Source: Clostridia bacterium
GTDB lineage: Bacteria; Bacillota; Clostridia; Oscillospirales; Acutalibacteraceae
Assembly (NCBI GenBank): GCA_017513245.1
Contig: JAFXGK010000002.1
Span: 1 to 37,898, forward strand
DNA length: 37,898 nt
Direction of reading: 5' to 3'
In this document: in pieces, positions 6,784 to 15,259 of the stretch
Layout: each line of letters begins with the position of its first letter
How positions within the stretch are numbered: the first letter of the stretch is position 1
Program-made: the position numbers and the translations under genes
The notes under the pieces: model-generated
Databases searched by the model: none
The model's input: the letters and a program-made list of their open reading frames with translations, nothing else
Told to the model about the DNA's origin: nothing

Positions 6784-7584
6784 ATGCAGGCGCTTATCAG
6801 CTACCATTACCGAAAAAACTTTGCCGATTTTTCGATGGACCGTATGCACACCCACGAGCCCGATAATTTTGAAATAATGTACGTAAAAGAGGGCCACTGC
6901 ACCGTAAAAACGCCCGACGGCGAGCACTCGCTTTCGGCCGGCAGCTTTATACTGCTCGGCAACGGCTGCCCACATTCGCTCGAGGCAAGAAACGCCGCAA
7001 TTCTCAACGTTGAATTTTACATTAACAGAGAGGGCGTCGACGTAAGTGACGTTTTAGCGGCCTACCCCGAAATTTTAAAGCTTTTTTCCGAGCGCGCGGT
7101 AGACGCACACGATAAAAGCGAGGTTTTTTCGGCGCTCAGCGCCTTGATTACCGAACTTAAAAGTGAGGGGAACGGCCTTTGCGCAGAGCTTTTATTTAAG
7201 CGGCTGCTTATCGAGCTTGCCCGTTCCTGTTCTTTAAAGACAAACCGTTCCGTAAAGTACGTAAACACGGCTATTGAGTACATAGAACAACATTTTTGCG
7301 AGCCGATTACGGCAGAGGAAATTGCAAACGAAATCGGGCTTAACCGTTCCTATCTTCAAACCCTTTTTAAAAGTCATACGGGCAAAACGGTGCTCGAATA
7401 TATAAATTCCTTGCGGATTGCCAAGGCCTGCTTTATAATGAAGAACACCGACCTTTCGGTGGTCGATATCGCGGTGGATTGCGGCTTTGCTTCACGCCAG
7501 CATTTTATGTACACCTTTAAAAAACATACGGGTATGACGGCAAAGCAATTCAGAGGAGGAACCAAAGACTATGAAACAGAATAG
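6784..7584 (+). CDS. AraC-family transcriptional regulator
   Basis: A 266-residue regulator with an N-terminal cupin sugar-sensing domain (about 1-140; MHTHEPDNFEIMYVKEG, later GNGCPHSL). The C-terminal AraC double helix-turn-helix (about 165-262) has EEIANEIGLNRSYLQTLFK and DIAVDCGFASRQHFMYTFKK. The ATG at 6784 is preferred because AAAGGAGAG at 6771-6779 sits at the correct distance. An upstream in-frame TTG at 6766 would place its start before that site. The gene is divergent from the GH27 alpha-galactosidase, the usual arrangement for a regulator of that enzyme, and it overlaps the next gene by 14 bp. The inducer is likely an alpha-galactoside (inference). Confidence 0.9.
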   Translation: MQALISYHYRKNFADFSMDRMHTHEPDNFEIMYVKEGHCTVKTPDGEHSLSAGSFILLGNGCPHSLEARNAAILNVEFYINREGVDVSDVLAAYPEILKLFSERAVDAHDKSEVFSALSALITELKSEGNGLCAELLFKRLLIELARSCSLKTNRSVKYVNTAIEYIEQHFCEPITAEEIANEIGLNRSYLQTLFKSHTGKTVLEYINSLRIAKACFIMKNTDLSVVDIAVDCGFASRQHFMYTFKKHTGMTAKQFRGGTKDYETE

Positions 7585-8467
7585 CCTTGCGAAGATAAAC
7601 GTTATTTTATCGATGCTCATTTTTTCAACCATAGGCCTATTTACAAAGTCCATAGGAATGCCTTCGTCGCTATTGGCATCGGCGCGCGGTTTTATCGGAG
7701 TAATATTTTTAGGGCTTTTTATGCTCGCAACACGCAAAAAAATCGCTAAAAACGAAATAAAACAAAATGCCCTCTGGCTTCTGCTTTCGGGCGCCGCAAT
7801 CGGATTTAACTGGATATTCTTATTTGAAAGCTACAAATATACCGGCATCCCTACCGCAACGCTTTGCTACTATTTGGCGCCTGCCATAGTGGTGTTTGTG
7901 TCGCCGCTTATTTTGCGTGAAAAAGCAAACGGAGTAAAGCTCCTTGCGGCAACGCTGGCGCTGCTCGGTATGGTTCCCATCTCGGGAATACTCTCGGGCG
8001 GAGTGGGCAATCTGCGCGGCATTGCGTTTGGTATTGCGGCCGCCGTACTATATGCCTCGGTTATGCTGATGAACAAAAAAATGAAGGATATTTCGGGCTA
8101 CGGCCGAACGGTATCGCAGCTGTTGCTTGCCGCCGTCTGCGTGCTGCCTTACGCCCTCCTTACAGAGGACGTTTCGGCGCTCCGGTTTGATTCTAATGAC
8201 CTGTATCTAACCCTTATTGTAGGCGTCGTGCACACCGGAATAGCCTACGCGCTTTATTTCTCGGCAATGAATTCGCTTCCGGCCCAGACCACGGCTGTTT
8301 TAAGCTACATCGACCCTGCCGCCGCGGTGCTTATTTCTGCCGCAGCAGCCGCCGTAGCGCCCTCGTTCTTCGGCGCTGAAAGCCTTACCCTTACCACCGC
8401 TTTCGGCGCGGTTTTAATCCTCGGAAGTTCGCTTTTTGCCGAGGTGTGGGACCACAGGAAAAAATAG
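7571..8467 (+). CDS. EamA-type DMT superfamily transporter
   Basis: A 298-residue membrane protein with about ten hydrophobic segments arranged as two EamA repeats. The second repeat carries VGVVHTGIAYALYFSAMNSL and ends TAFGAVLILGSSLFAE. DMT permeases export amino acids, nucleosides or other small metabolites. Start ATG 7571 follows AGAGGAGG and lies inside the end of the AraC gene, indicating coupled translation. The substrate cannot be predicted; uptake of sugars is unlikely for this family. Confidence 0.9.
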   Translation: MKQNSLAKINVILSMLIFSTIGLFTKSIGMPSSLLASARGFIGVIFLGLFMLATRKKIAKNEIKQNALWLLLSGAAIGFNWIFLFESYKYTGIPTATLCYYLAPAIVVFVSPLILREKANGVKLLAATLALLGMVPISGILSGGVGNLRGIAFGIAAAVLYASVMLMNKKMKDISGYGRTVSQLLLAAVCVLPYALLTEDVSALRFDSNDLYLTLIVGVVHTGIAYALYFSAMNSLPAQTTAVLSYIDPAAAVLISAAAAAVAPSFFGAESLTLTTAFGAVLILGSSLFAEVWDHRKK

Positions 8468-8573
8468 CCGTTTTTATGACAAAATTGAAATAAAATTGTA
8501 ACCCCTTTGAAATCGCTTTTTTACCGTCGCGGGTATATACTGTACTTGTAGATTAAAAAAGGGGGAAACAGCC

Positions 8574-9152
8574 GTGCTCAGATGGATTGTAGAGATAATT
8601 TTAGCCGTATATATGCTGGTTTTACCCTCTGCAGAAGCGGGCGTTCCCGTCGCGGCCTCTGCCGAGCCCATGGTGGCCGCAGAAACGAGTGTGGAAGCCG
8701 AGGTTTACTCCCATCAGAGCGAGGGTGTAATGTTAGCCCGCTTTGAAAATATTTTAAACCATAACTACTGCTTCGGAGATGACTTTTTATCCGAAGAGCG
8801 ATTGGTGCTCGGCGCCCAGCTCGCGCTTTCGAGTGAATGTGTCGACGGTTATATTCCTTGCGCAGTAGTTGATAATTTTGTTTATGAGATGTACGGCCGC
8901 GACAGCAGCAAGGTTAATCTCGATTTTGCCGATAAGAAGGAAGGCTACTATCCCGTACTTCCTCGCAGTTTCAGCACCTATCGTCACACCGTTACCGAGT
9001 ATGAGTACGTTGGCGACGGCAGCATAAAGGTATATACCGACGTTGTAATCGACCCCAATGGTGAAGCGGTAGCCGCCAAGTGCGAAAGTCTGCTGTTTGC
9101 AGACGGTGCCAGCATCTTTGGCTACACCTTGCTTTCCTGCAACCTCTATTAA
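8574..9152 (+). CDS. Unknown secreted protein with signal peptide
   Basis: I do not recognise the family. The 192-residue product begins with a basic residue and a hydrophobic stretch (WIVEIILAVYMLVLPSAEA) that looks like a signal peptide, cleaved near residue 22. An Ala/Glu-rich linker follows and then a compact domain from about residue 48. That domain has paired cysteines (CFGDDF, SSECVDGYIPC and two near the end) and a YEYVGDGSIKVYTDVVID strand pattern. The GTG start has an AAGGGGG site upstream. The gene stands alone and is closed by a strong terminator. A cell-envelope role is likely; nothing more can be said. Confidence 0.7.
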   Translation: MLRWIVEIILAVYMLVLPSAEAGVPVAASAEPMVAAETSVEAEVYSHQSEGVMLARFENILNHNYCFGDDFLSEERLVLGAQLALSSECVDGYIPCAVVDNFVYEMYGRDSSKVNLDFADKKEGYYPVLPRSFSTYRHTVTEYEYVGDGSIKVYTDVVIDPNGEAVAAKCESLLFADGASIFGYTLLSCNLY

Positions 9153-9162
9153 AACAGAACGA

Positions 9163-9190
9163 AAAAGCCCTGCCTTTCGGCAGGGCTTTT
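9163..9190 (+). terminator. Terminator after the secreted protein gene
   Basis: AAAAGCCCTGCC (9163-9174) pairs perfectly with GGCAGGGCTTTT (9179-9190) around a TTTC loop. Confidence 0.9.
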
Positions 9191-9233
9191 CCTATTTGAG
9201 GGGTTTGAGGAGGGGTCTTTAAATAAGACCATA

Positions 9234-9271
9234 GCGGAAAGAAGAGTGCGGCTCTCTTTTTTCCTTTCCGC
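9234..9271. repeat. Long inverted repeat in an intergenic region
   Basis: GCGGAAAG (9234-9241) and CTTTCCGC (9264-9271) pair perfectly, and AGAG/CTCT pairs inside. A smaller stem, GGTCTT/AAGACC (9214-9230), precedes it. A TATAAT-like hexamer at 9277-9282 lacks a -35. The whole may be a second terminator or a leader structure for the M23 gene. Confidence 0.4.
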
Positions 9272-9299
9272 ATTTATATAATACAATGTAAAAATGTAA

Positions 9300-9317
9300 A
9301 AAATGTGAACACATTTT
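9300..9317. promoter_or_regulatory. AAAATGTG/CACATTTT palindrome
   Basis: Two perfect 8-base arms are separated by AA, preceded by repeated AATGTAAA copies. The site lies 74 bp upstream of the M23 peptidase start and resembles a dimeric repressor operator. No regulator is assigned. Confidence 0.4.
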
Positions 9318-9391
9318 AAAACAAAAATTAATTTTTAATGTCCCGAATATTGCCGTGCGAAAATGTCAAACATAATTGCGGGGTGTTAAAA

Positions 9392-10102
9392 ATGAAATAT
9401 TTAAAACATAAAACAAAAAAATTTTTAGAGGGCAGAGGCTTTTATATCGTGCTTGCGGCCTGCATAGCGGCAGTTTGCGTGGCCGCCTGGTCGGCCGCCG
9501 CAACCATTTCATCGGTCGAGGATGATGTAACCTCGTCATCGAGTTACAATCAGCAGACCGAGGTATCAAGCCAAAAACCGCCCGTATCCTCTCTGGAGCA
9601 GGTGGGCCAGAATGTCAGCGACGTTTCTGATACCCGTCCGCCCGTGTCGAGCGAGCAAAAGCCGTCAAGCAGTGACGTAAGTTCAAAAGCGAGCGTATCA
9701 TTTACTATGCCCATAAACGGCAACGTAGGCAAAGGCTTTAGCGACAGTAATCTGCAGTACAGCAAAACCTACGGCGATATGCGACTGCATTTAGGCGTAG
9801 ACCTGCAGGCTAAAGAGGGTACCGAGGTAAAGGCGGCCGCAGGCGGCACCGTAACCGATATTAAGGACGACAGCCTCTGGGGCAAGACGGTGGTAATCGA
9901 CCACGGCTACGGCATAGTGGTACACTACTGCGGTCTCAAGAACATCACTACCCAGAAGGGCGAAAAACTGTCTGCAGGCACTAAAATCGGCGAGGTCGGC
10001 ACGGTTCCCTGCGAATGTGAGGACAGTTCGCACATCCACGTTGCGGTAGTAAAGGACGGCAAATATATATCGCCGCTCGAACTGCTTGCAATGAAACCGT
10101 AA
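9392..10102 (+). CDS. M23 peptidase, SpoIIQ-like
   Basis: A 236-residue, single-pass membrane protein: a basic N-terminus, one membrane helix (about 17-40), a Ser/Pro-rich linker to about 105, then an M23 (LytM) zinc peptidase fold. The metal and catalytic motifs are intact: H133-x3-D137 in RLHLGVD and H214-x-H216 in SHIHV. Topology and the NLQYSKTYGDMRLH region resemble clostridial SpoIIQ, which links mother cell and forespore during engulfment. A general cell-wall endopeptidase remains possible. The ATG at 9392 is preferred over an upstream in-frame ATG at 9338, because the protein then opens with a normal membrane anchor. The ribosome site (GGGGTG) is weak. Confidence 0.82.
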   Translation: MKYLKHKTKKFLEGRGFYIVLAACIAAVCVAAWSAAATISSVEDDVTSSSSYNQQTEVSSQKPPVSSLEQVGQNVSDVSDTRPPVSSEQKPSSSDVSSKASVSFTMPINGNVGKGFSDSNLQYSKTYGDMRLHLGVDLQAKEGTEVKAAAGGTVTDIKDDSLWGKTVVIDHGYGIVVHYCGLKNITTQKGEKLSAGTKIGEVGTVPCECEDSSHIHVAVVKDGKYISPLELLAMKP

Positions 10103-10105
10103 AAG

Positions 10106-10135
10106 AAAAAGCAGAGGAATAATCCTCTGCTTTTT
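10106..10135. terminator. Bidirectional terminator between M23 gene and mscL
   Basis: AAAAAGCAGAGGA and TCCTCTGCTTTTT form a 13-bp perfect stem around a 4-nt loop, with A and T runs on both sides serving the two converging genes. Confidence 0.9.
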
Positions 10136-10140
10136 TTGTT

Positions 10141-10536
10141 TTACTTATTCTTTAAAAGGTCGCGAATTTCGGTGAGAAGTTCGGTTTCGGTCGGTGCGGG
10201 CGGCTCTGCGGGAGCTTCCTCTTCCTGCTTCTTATGAAGCTTATCGGCTGCATCTCTTATCTTGCCGATAACGGTAATCATAACGAAGAGCGAGAGCGCG
10301 ATAATGAAGAAGTCAACAACGGCCTGGATGAATGCGCCGTACTCAATGGTTGCATCCTTGAAGGTGAAAACAAGGGTAGAAAAATCTTTACCGCCGGTAA
10401 GGATTCCGATGGCCGGCATAATGATTTTATCAACCAGCGCAGTAACAATTTCCTTGAAAGCGGTACCGATAACAACGCCGATAGCCAAATCGAGGGCGTT
10501 GCCTTTAAATGCGAATTCTTTAAACTTTTTCCACAT
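10141..10536 (-). CDS. mscL: Large-conductance mechanosensitive channel MscL
   Basis: MscL opens under membrane tension to protect cells from hypo-osmotic shock. The 131-residue protein has the family layout. The N-terminal amphipathic FKEFAFKGNALDLAIGVVIGTAF runs into membrane helix 1, a periplasmic loop (GKDFSTLVFTFKDATIEYG) follows, and membrane helix 2 covers about 66-92. The acidic cytoplasmic tail ends in a helical bundle sequence (ETELLTEIRDLLKNK). A good promoter precedes it, and an AAAGGAG site lies before the start. Confidence 0.97.
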   Translation of the reverse strand: MWKKFKEFAFKGNALDLAIGVVIGTAFKEIVTALVDKIIMPAIGILTGGKDFSTLVFTFKDATIEYGAFIQAVVDFFIIALSLFVMITVIGKIRDAADKLHKKQEEEAPAEPPAPTETELLTEIRDLLKNK

Positions 10537-10568
10537 AAGACAAAAACTCCTTTTCGGTTGTTACATTT

Positions 10569-10597
10569 ATAATACACTAAAAATCGACTTTGTTCAA
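10569..10597 (-). promoter_or_regulatory. mscL promoter
   Basis: On the minus strand TTGAAC (10592-10597) and TATTAT (10569-10574) are 17 bp apart, just past the tex stop codon. Confidence 0.7.
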
Positions 10598-10604
10598 GCG
10601 TAAT

Positions 10605-12749
10605 TTAAAACTTCATGGTAAGCGAAATACGCTTTCTTGCAACGTCGACCGACAGTACCTTAACCTTAACGGTCTGTCCGACCTTAACGGCCTCGAGCGG
10701 ATGCTTGATAAAACGGTTGCAAATCTGCGAAATATGCACAAGACCGTCCTCGTGAACGCCGATATCGACAAAGCAGCCGAAATCTATAACGTTGCGAACG
10801 GTACCGGTAAATTCCATACCCTCTTTAAGGTCCTTGAGCTCCATAATATTGCCGTCACGGAGCAGGGGAGCAGGCAGTTCATCGCGCGGGTCGCGGCCGG
10901 GCTTTTTAAGCTCGTTTATAATGTCGCAAAGGGTGGGTACGCCTACGCCTATTTCCTCTGCGAGGATAGACAGAGCCGTTCCTTCGGGGAAGGTAATGGC
11001 GGCCACCTTTTCGGGAGAATACTCCTTCGGGGTCATTCCGTATTTTTTAAGCAGAGCCTCGGCGGCTTTGTAGCTTTCGGGGTGAACTGCGGTATTGTCA
11101 AGCGGATTTTTACCGTCCAGCACGCGTAAAAAGCCTGCGCACTGCTCAAAAGCCTTTGCGCCAAGCTTAGGCACCTTGAGAAGCTGCTTGCGGTCGGTAA
11201 AGGCGCCGTTTTCCTCACGGTAGGCAACTATGTTTTTGGCGATTGCGCTGTTAACGCCTGCAACGTGCTCAAGCAGAGAGCAGGATGCGGTGTTAAGGTC
11301 GGCGCCAACCGAGTTAACGCAGTCCTCAACGACGCCCGAAAGAGCATCGCCCAGACGGGCCTGCGGCATATCGTGCTGATACTGACCTACGCCAATGGCC
11401 TGAGGCTCGATTTTTACAAGCTCCGAAAGCGGGTCCTGCAGTCGTCTGGCGATCGATACGGCGCTTCGAAGCGATACGTCGAATTCGGGGAACTCCGCGG
11501 CAGCCAACTTCGAAGCCGAATAAACGCTGGCGCCTGCCTCGCTTACAACCATATAGGAAACCTTTTCGGGAATCTCCTTTATAAGTTCGGCAACAAAGGC
11601 CTCCGATTCGCGGCTTGCGGTGCCGTTTCCGATAGAAATAGTGTTAACACCGTGCTTTTTTATGAGCAGAGAAAGCTTTTTCTTGGCCTCCTCGGTCTTG
11701 TTCTGCGGAGGAGTGGGATACACAACGGTGGTGTCGAGAACCTTGCCCGTCGGGTCGCATACCGCAATCTTACAGCCGGTTCTGTAGGCGGGGTCGAGTC
11801 CCAGCGTGGTGCTGTTTTTTATAGGCGGCTGCATAAGCAACTGGCGAAGATTGTTGCCGAATACCTTAATGGCGTTTTCACTGGCGTCCTCGGTGAGCGC
11901 CGAGCGGACTTCACGCTCAAGCGAGGGGAATATAAGCCTGCGGTAGCCGTCAATGCAGGCGTCGTATACAAGACGGGAACAGTCGTTATCGGCCGTTACG
12001 TAGCGACCGATGGCTGCCTTCTCGCCAAACATCTCGGGCAGTTCAAGCGAAACCTTTAAAAACTCTTCCTTTTCGCCGCGGTTAAGTGCCAAAACTCGGT
12101 GACCCGCAATCTTGGATACGGGCTCCTCGTATTCATAATAATTTTCGTAAACGCTCTGTTTTTCCTTATCGGCGGCACGCGAAACTATCTTGCCCGAACG
12201 GGAAATAATAAAACGGAGCTGCTTGCGGAGCACCGCGTCATCCGAAATTATTTCGGCTATGATATCGCTCGCGCCTGCCAGCGCCTCTTCTGCGGTGGCA
12301 ACGCCCTTTTCGTCGTCTACGTACTTTTCGGCCTCGCTCATCGGAGCCGTGTCGTCCGACTGCTCGAGCACCAAAAGTGCCAACGGTTCCAGACCTTTTT
12401 CTTTAGCAACGCTCGCCCTTGTGCGGCGTTTTTGCTTGTAGGGACGGTAAAGGTCCTCAACCTCCACGAGGGCTGTGGCGGCGTTTATTGCGGCCTCCAA
12501 TTCTTCGGTAAGCTTGCCTTGCTCGCTTATCGAGGAAATAACCTCTTCTTTACGCTTTTCAAGTCCGCGCAGATAGCAAAGGCGGTCGTATATTTCGCGC
12601 AGTATCTGGTCGTCGAGCGTTCCGGTCTGCTCCTTGCGGTAGCGGGCGATAAACGGAATGGTTTTATCGTCGTCTATGAGGGCAACCGTATTGTCGATTT
12701 GCCATTGCTGCAGTGAAAATTCTTTTGCCAGGGTTTCGTTAATGTTCAT
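10605..12749 (-). CDS. tex: Tex-family S1 RNA-binding protein
   Basis: Tex proteins bind nucleic acid and affect transcription. This 714-residue copy has all family domains in order. First comes the helical N-terminal region with IPFIARYRKEQTG and YRPYKQKRRTRA. A YqgF/RNase H-like domain (about 315-440; TTLGLDPAYRTGCKIAVCD) follows, then paired helix-hairpin-helix motifs (VNSVGADLNTAS; LKVPKLGAKAFEQCAGFLR). The C-terminal S1 domain (about 637-714) contains FGCFVDIGVHEDGLVHIS. It is a single-gene unit with a strong promoter. Its specific target is unknown in most bacteria. Confidence 0.96.
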   Translation of the reverse strand: MNINETLAKEFSLQQWQIDNTVALIDDDKTIPFIARYRKEQTGTLDDQILREIYDRLCYLRGLEKRKEEVISSISEQGKLTEELEAAINAATALVEVEDLYRPYKQKRRTRASVAKEKGLEPLALLVLEQSDDTAPMSEAEKYVDDEKGVATAEEALAGASDIIAEIISDDAVLRKQLRFIISRSGKIVSRAADKEKQSVYENYYEYEEPVSKIAGHRVLALNRGEKEEFLKVSLELPEMFGEKAAIGRYVTADNDCSRLVYDACIDGYRRLIFPSLEREVRSALTEDASENAIKVFGNNLRQLLMQPPIKNSTTLGLDPAYRTGCKIAVCDPTGKVLDTTVVYPTPPQNKTEEAKKKLSLLIKKHGVNTISIGNGTASRESEAFVAELIKEIPEKVSYMVVSEAGASVYSASKLAAAEFPEFDVSLRSAVSIARRLQDPLSELVKIEPQAIGVGQYQHDMPQARLGDALSGVVEDCVNSVGADLNTASCSLLEHVAGVNSAIAKNIVAYREENGAFTDRKQLLKVPKLGAKAFEQCAGFLRVLDGKNPLDNTAVHPESYKAAEALLKKYGMTPKEYSPEKVAAITFPEGTALSILAEEIGVGVPTLCDIINELKKPGRDPRDELPAPLLRDGNIMELKDLKEGMEFTGTVRNVIDFGCFVDIGVHEDGLVHISQICNRFIKHPLEAVKVGQTVKVKVLSVDVARKRISLTMKF

Positions 12750-12778
12750 AGTGATTCTCCAAATAAGTTGATATAAAA

Positions 12779-12807
12779 ATTATACTGCCGAGCCGAAATT
12801 TTTTCAA
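12779..12807 (-). promoter_or_regulatory. tex promoter
   Basis: On the minus strand TTGAAA (12802-12807) is 17 bp from TATAAT (12779-12784), close upstream of the start. Confidence 0.85.
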
Positions 12808-12930
12808 GAAAATATTGCGGTTATACCCACGGCATAGAAAATTGCCCTGTATTTTAAGTGAAATTGCACTAAAATAATACCGTTTAGGGCCAAAAACACC
12901 CCGTTCGACGGCATTTTACACAAAAATTAT

Positions 12931-12951
12931 TAAAACTCACATATAGTTTTA
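12931..12951. promoter_or_regulatory. Inverted repeat upstream of the EF-G-like promoter
   Basis: TAAAACT and AGTTTTA flank CACATAT and end two bases before the -35 hexamer at 12953. This is a plausible activator or repressor site; no regulator is known. Confidence 0.3.
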
Positions 12952-12952
12952 G

Positions 12953-12981
12953 TTGAAATCTGCCCAAATAGGTGATATAAT
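12953..12981 (+). promoter_or_regulatory. Promoter of the EF-G-like gene
   Basis: TTGAAA (12953-12958) and a perfect TATAAT (12976-12981) are 17 bp apart. Confidence 0.85.
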
Positions 12982-13032
12982 GGTTGCATAGTAATTTCGG
13001 CAGTTATATTTGCCGAAGAAAGGGTGTTCACA

Positions 13033-15087
13033 TTGAAACAGTATTCAGCAACCAACATTAAAAATATCGCCCTGCTCGGTCACGGCAACAGTGGTAAAAC
13101 CACGCTGGCAGACGCGATTTTATATTATGGCAAGGCAACCGACAGAATAGGCAAGAGTGCTGATTCTACTTTGGCGCTCGACTTTGACGCCGAAGAAAAG
13201 AAGAGAAAAGTATCGGTCAGCACCGCGCTCTATCCCGTCGAAATCGGCGGCGACAAGATTAATATTATTGATGCTCCCGGTCAGTTCGACTTTGCCGCAG
13301 GCGTAAGCGAGGCTCTGTCCGCGGCCGACTCGGCGCTTATTGTGCTTTCGGGTAAATCGGGTCTTACCGTAGGCGCACAGAAGGCCTATGACGCCGCCCG
13401 TAAAAACGGCAAGCCCGTTGCCTTCTTCATCAACAAGCTTGACTCGGTGCACGCTCATTTCTACCGCGTTGTATCCATCATCACGGGTCACTACGGCGGC
13501 GTTATCTGCCCCGTTGTCGTTCCGTTTGTTGAGGGCGAGCAGGTAACCTGCTACATAAATCTTATCACCGGTAAGGCCTATACCTATGACGGCCTTAATG
13601 CTAAGGAATACACTCCGGTTCCCGACAATTCCGATATTTCCTCTATGCGTGCTATTATGCTCGAGGCCGTTGCCTCCACCGACGAAGCTTTAATGGATAA
13701 GTACTTCGGCGGCGAGCCCTTCACCGAGGACGAAATCATTTCAGCCCTTAAAAACGGCATGAAGACGGGCGACCTGTGTCCCGTATTCTGCGGCGTAGGT
13801 CAGGATGGCGCAGCTATTCCGATGCTGGTTGATATCCTGGCAAAAATCGCTCCCTCGGCCGCTGAAAGCACCGTAAACTGCACAGACGGCGAAAACGAGA
13901 GCACCGCAGCGGTTGACGAAAACGGTCCTGCCGCACTCGTAGTATTCAAAACCATAGCCGACCCGTTCGTTGGTAAACTGTCCTACTTTAAGGTGGTTTC
14001 GGGCACCGTCAAGGCCGATACTCGCCTCGTGTCCCGCCGCACCGGCAACGAAGAAAAGCTTTCCAAGGTTATGTGGATAAAGGCCGGCAAGCAGGAGGAT
14101 GCTCCTGCCATAGTCGCAGGTGATATAGGCGCCGTTGCCAAGCTCGGCAACGTACTCACCGGAGATACCCTCTGCGAAGCTGCTTTCGGCAAATCGGTTA
14201 AGATGCCCGCATTCCCGTTGCCGCAGCTCACCATGGCCGTATACCCCAAGGTTAAGGGCGACGAGGATAAGATTGCTCAGGGTCTTACCCGCTTGATGGA
14301 AGAGGACCCCACCATAAACTTCACCGTCAACACCGAAACCAAGGAACAACTCCTTTCGGGTCTCGGCGAGCAGCATATTGACGTTATAATCTCTAAACTT
14401 GCGGCTAAATTCGGCGTAAACGTTGAGCTTAAAACCCCGCGTGTTGCTTACCGCGAGACCATCCGCAAGACCGTTAAGGTTCAGGGCAAGCATAAGAAGC
14501 AGTCGGGCGGTCACGGTCAGTACGGCGACGTTTGGATTGAGTTCTCTCCCTGCGAGAGCGACGAAATGATATTTGAGGAGAAGGTATTCGGCGGCAGCGT
14601 TCCGAAGAATTTCTTCCCCGCAGTAGAAAAAGGCCTTCGCGATTCGGTACAGAAGGGTGTTTTAGCGGGTTACCCCGTAGTAGGACTCAAGGCAACGTTG
14701 CTTGACGGTTCCTACCATCCGGTTGACTCCTCCGAAATGGCCTTTAAGACCGCTGCAGGTATCGCATATAAGGATGGTCTGCCGCAGGCAGGTCCCGTTC
14801 TTCTCGAGCCTATCGGCACCTTAAACGTTACCATTCCCGAGGATAATATGGGTGACGTTATCGGCGATATCAATAAGCGCCGCGGCCGCGTAATCGGTAT
14901 GAATCCCGTCGGCGGCAAGCTGCAGGAGATCGTAGCCGAGGTTCCCATGGCCGAAATGTCCGACTTCTCTACCGCAATGCGCTCCATAACTCAGGGCAGA
15001 GCAGAGTTCACCCTCGCGTTCGAGCGTTATGAAGAGGTTCCGTCCCACATTGCAGGCAAGGTAATAGAGGCCGCAAAAGCCGAATAA
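13033..15087 (+). CDS. EF-G-like translational GTPase (EF-G2 type)
   Basis: A 684-residue paralogue of elongation factor G. The G1 loop is GHGNSGKTT (16-24), the G3 motif is DAPGQ (80-84) and the G4 motif is NKLD (134-137). EF-G domains II to V follow, including GQYGDVWIEF and the final RGRAEFTLAFERYEEVP. The DFDAEEKKRK switch region and the Gln in place of the catalytic His of canonical DTPGH mark it as a divergent EF-G2 form rather than the main factor. Its function is uncertain in most species. TTG at 13033 is preferred over the GTG at 13024, because AAAGGGTG (13019-13026) sits six bases before it and overlaps that GTG. It is monocistronic with its own promoter and terminator. Confidence 0.9.
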   Translation: MKQYSATNIKNIALLGHGNSGKTTLADAILYYGKATDRIGKSADSTLALDFDAEEKKRKVSVSTALYPVEIGGDKINIIDAPGQFDFAAGVSEALSAADSALIVLSGKSGLTVGAQKAYDAARKNGKPVAFFINKLDSVHAHFYRVVSIITGHYGGVICPVVVPFVEGEQVTCYINLITGKAYTYDGLNAKEYTPVPDNSDISSMRAIMLEAVASTDEALMDKYFGGEPFTEDEIISALKNGMKTGDLCPVFCGVGQDGAAIPMLVDILAKIAPSAAESTVNCTDGENESTAAVDENGPAALVVFKTIADPFVGKLSYFKVVSGTVKADTRLVSRRTGNEEKLSKVMWIKAGKQEDAPAIVAGDIGAVAKLGNVLTGDTLCEAAFGKSVKMPAFPLPQLTMAVYPKVKGDEDKIAQGLTRLMEEDPTINFTVNTETKEQLLSGLGEQHIDVIISKLAAKFGVNVELKTPRVAYRETIRKTVKVQGKHKKQSGGHGQYGDVWIEFSPCESDEMIFEEKVFGGSVPKNFFPAVEKGLRDSVQKGVLAGYPVVGLKATLLDGSYHPVDSSEMAFKTAAGIAYKDGLPQAGPVLLEPIGTLNVTIPEDNMGDVIGDINKRRGRVIGMNPVGGKLQEIVAEVPMAEMSDFSTAMRSITQGRAEFTLAFERYEEVPSHIAGKVIEAAKAE

Positions 15088-15099
15088 CCACAAGATATT

Positions 15100-15127
15100 G
15101 AGGGGTGCCGTGAGCACCCCTCTTTTT
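15100..15127 (+). terminator. Terminator of the EF-G-like gene
   Basis: GAGGGGTGC (15100-15108) pairs perfectly with GCACCCCTC (15114-15122), followed by TTTTTATT. Confidence 0.92.
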
Positions 15128-15150
15128 ATTATTAAAAGGCAAGATTTTTA

Positions 15151-15179
15151 TTGACATAAGGGTCTTGTTTTGGTATACT
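15151..15179 (+). promoter_or_regulatory. rpmH operon promoter
   Basis: A consensus TTGACA (15151-15156) and TATACT (15174-15179) are 17 bp apart. The roughly 75-nt leader holds a short GGGG/CCCC stem (about 15209-15221). I saw no DnaA box of the TTATCCACA type nearby. Confidence 0.9.
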
Positions 15180-15259
15180 GTTAACTTGATAGGTTATGTT
15201 TTAGATTGGGGAACTACCCCCTTAAAGCAATGCCAAAATAAAAAAGGAGGTCTTGAAAC

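Noticed and set aside
11265-12059. 264-residue plus-strand reading frame opposite tex
   Set aside because: Shadow frame of a full-length, motif-complete tex gene on the other strand; the sequence shows no domain.
13741-14514. 257-residue minus-strand reading frame opposite the EF-G-like gene
   Set aside because: Antisense shadow caused by high coding GC; the plus-strand GTPase is complete with all motifs.
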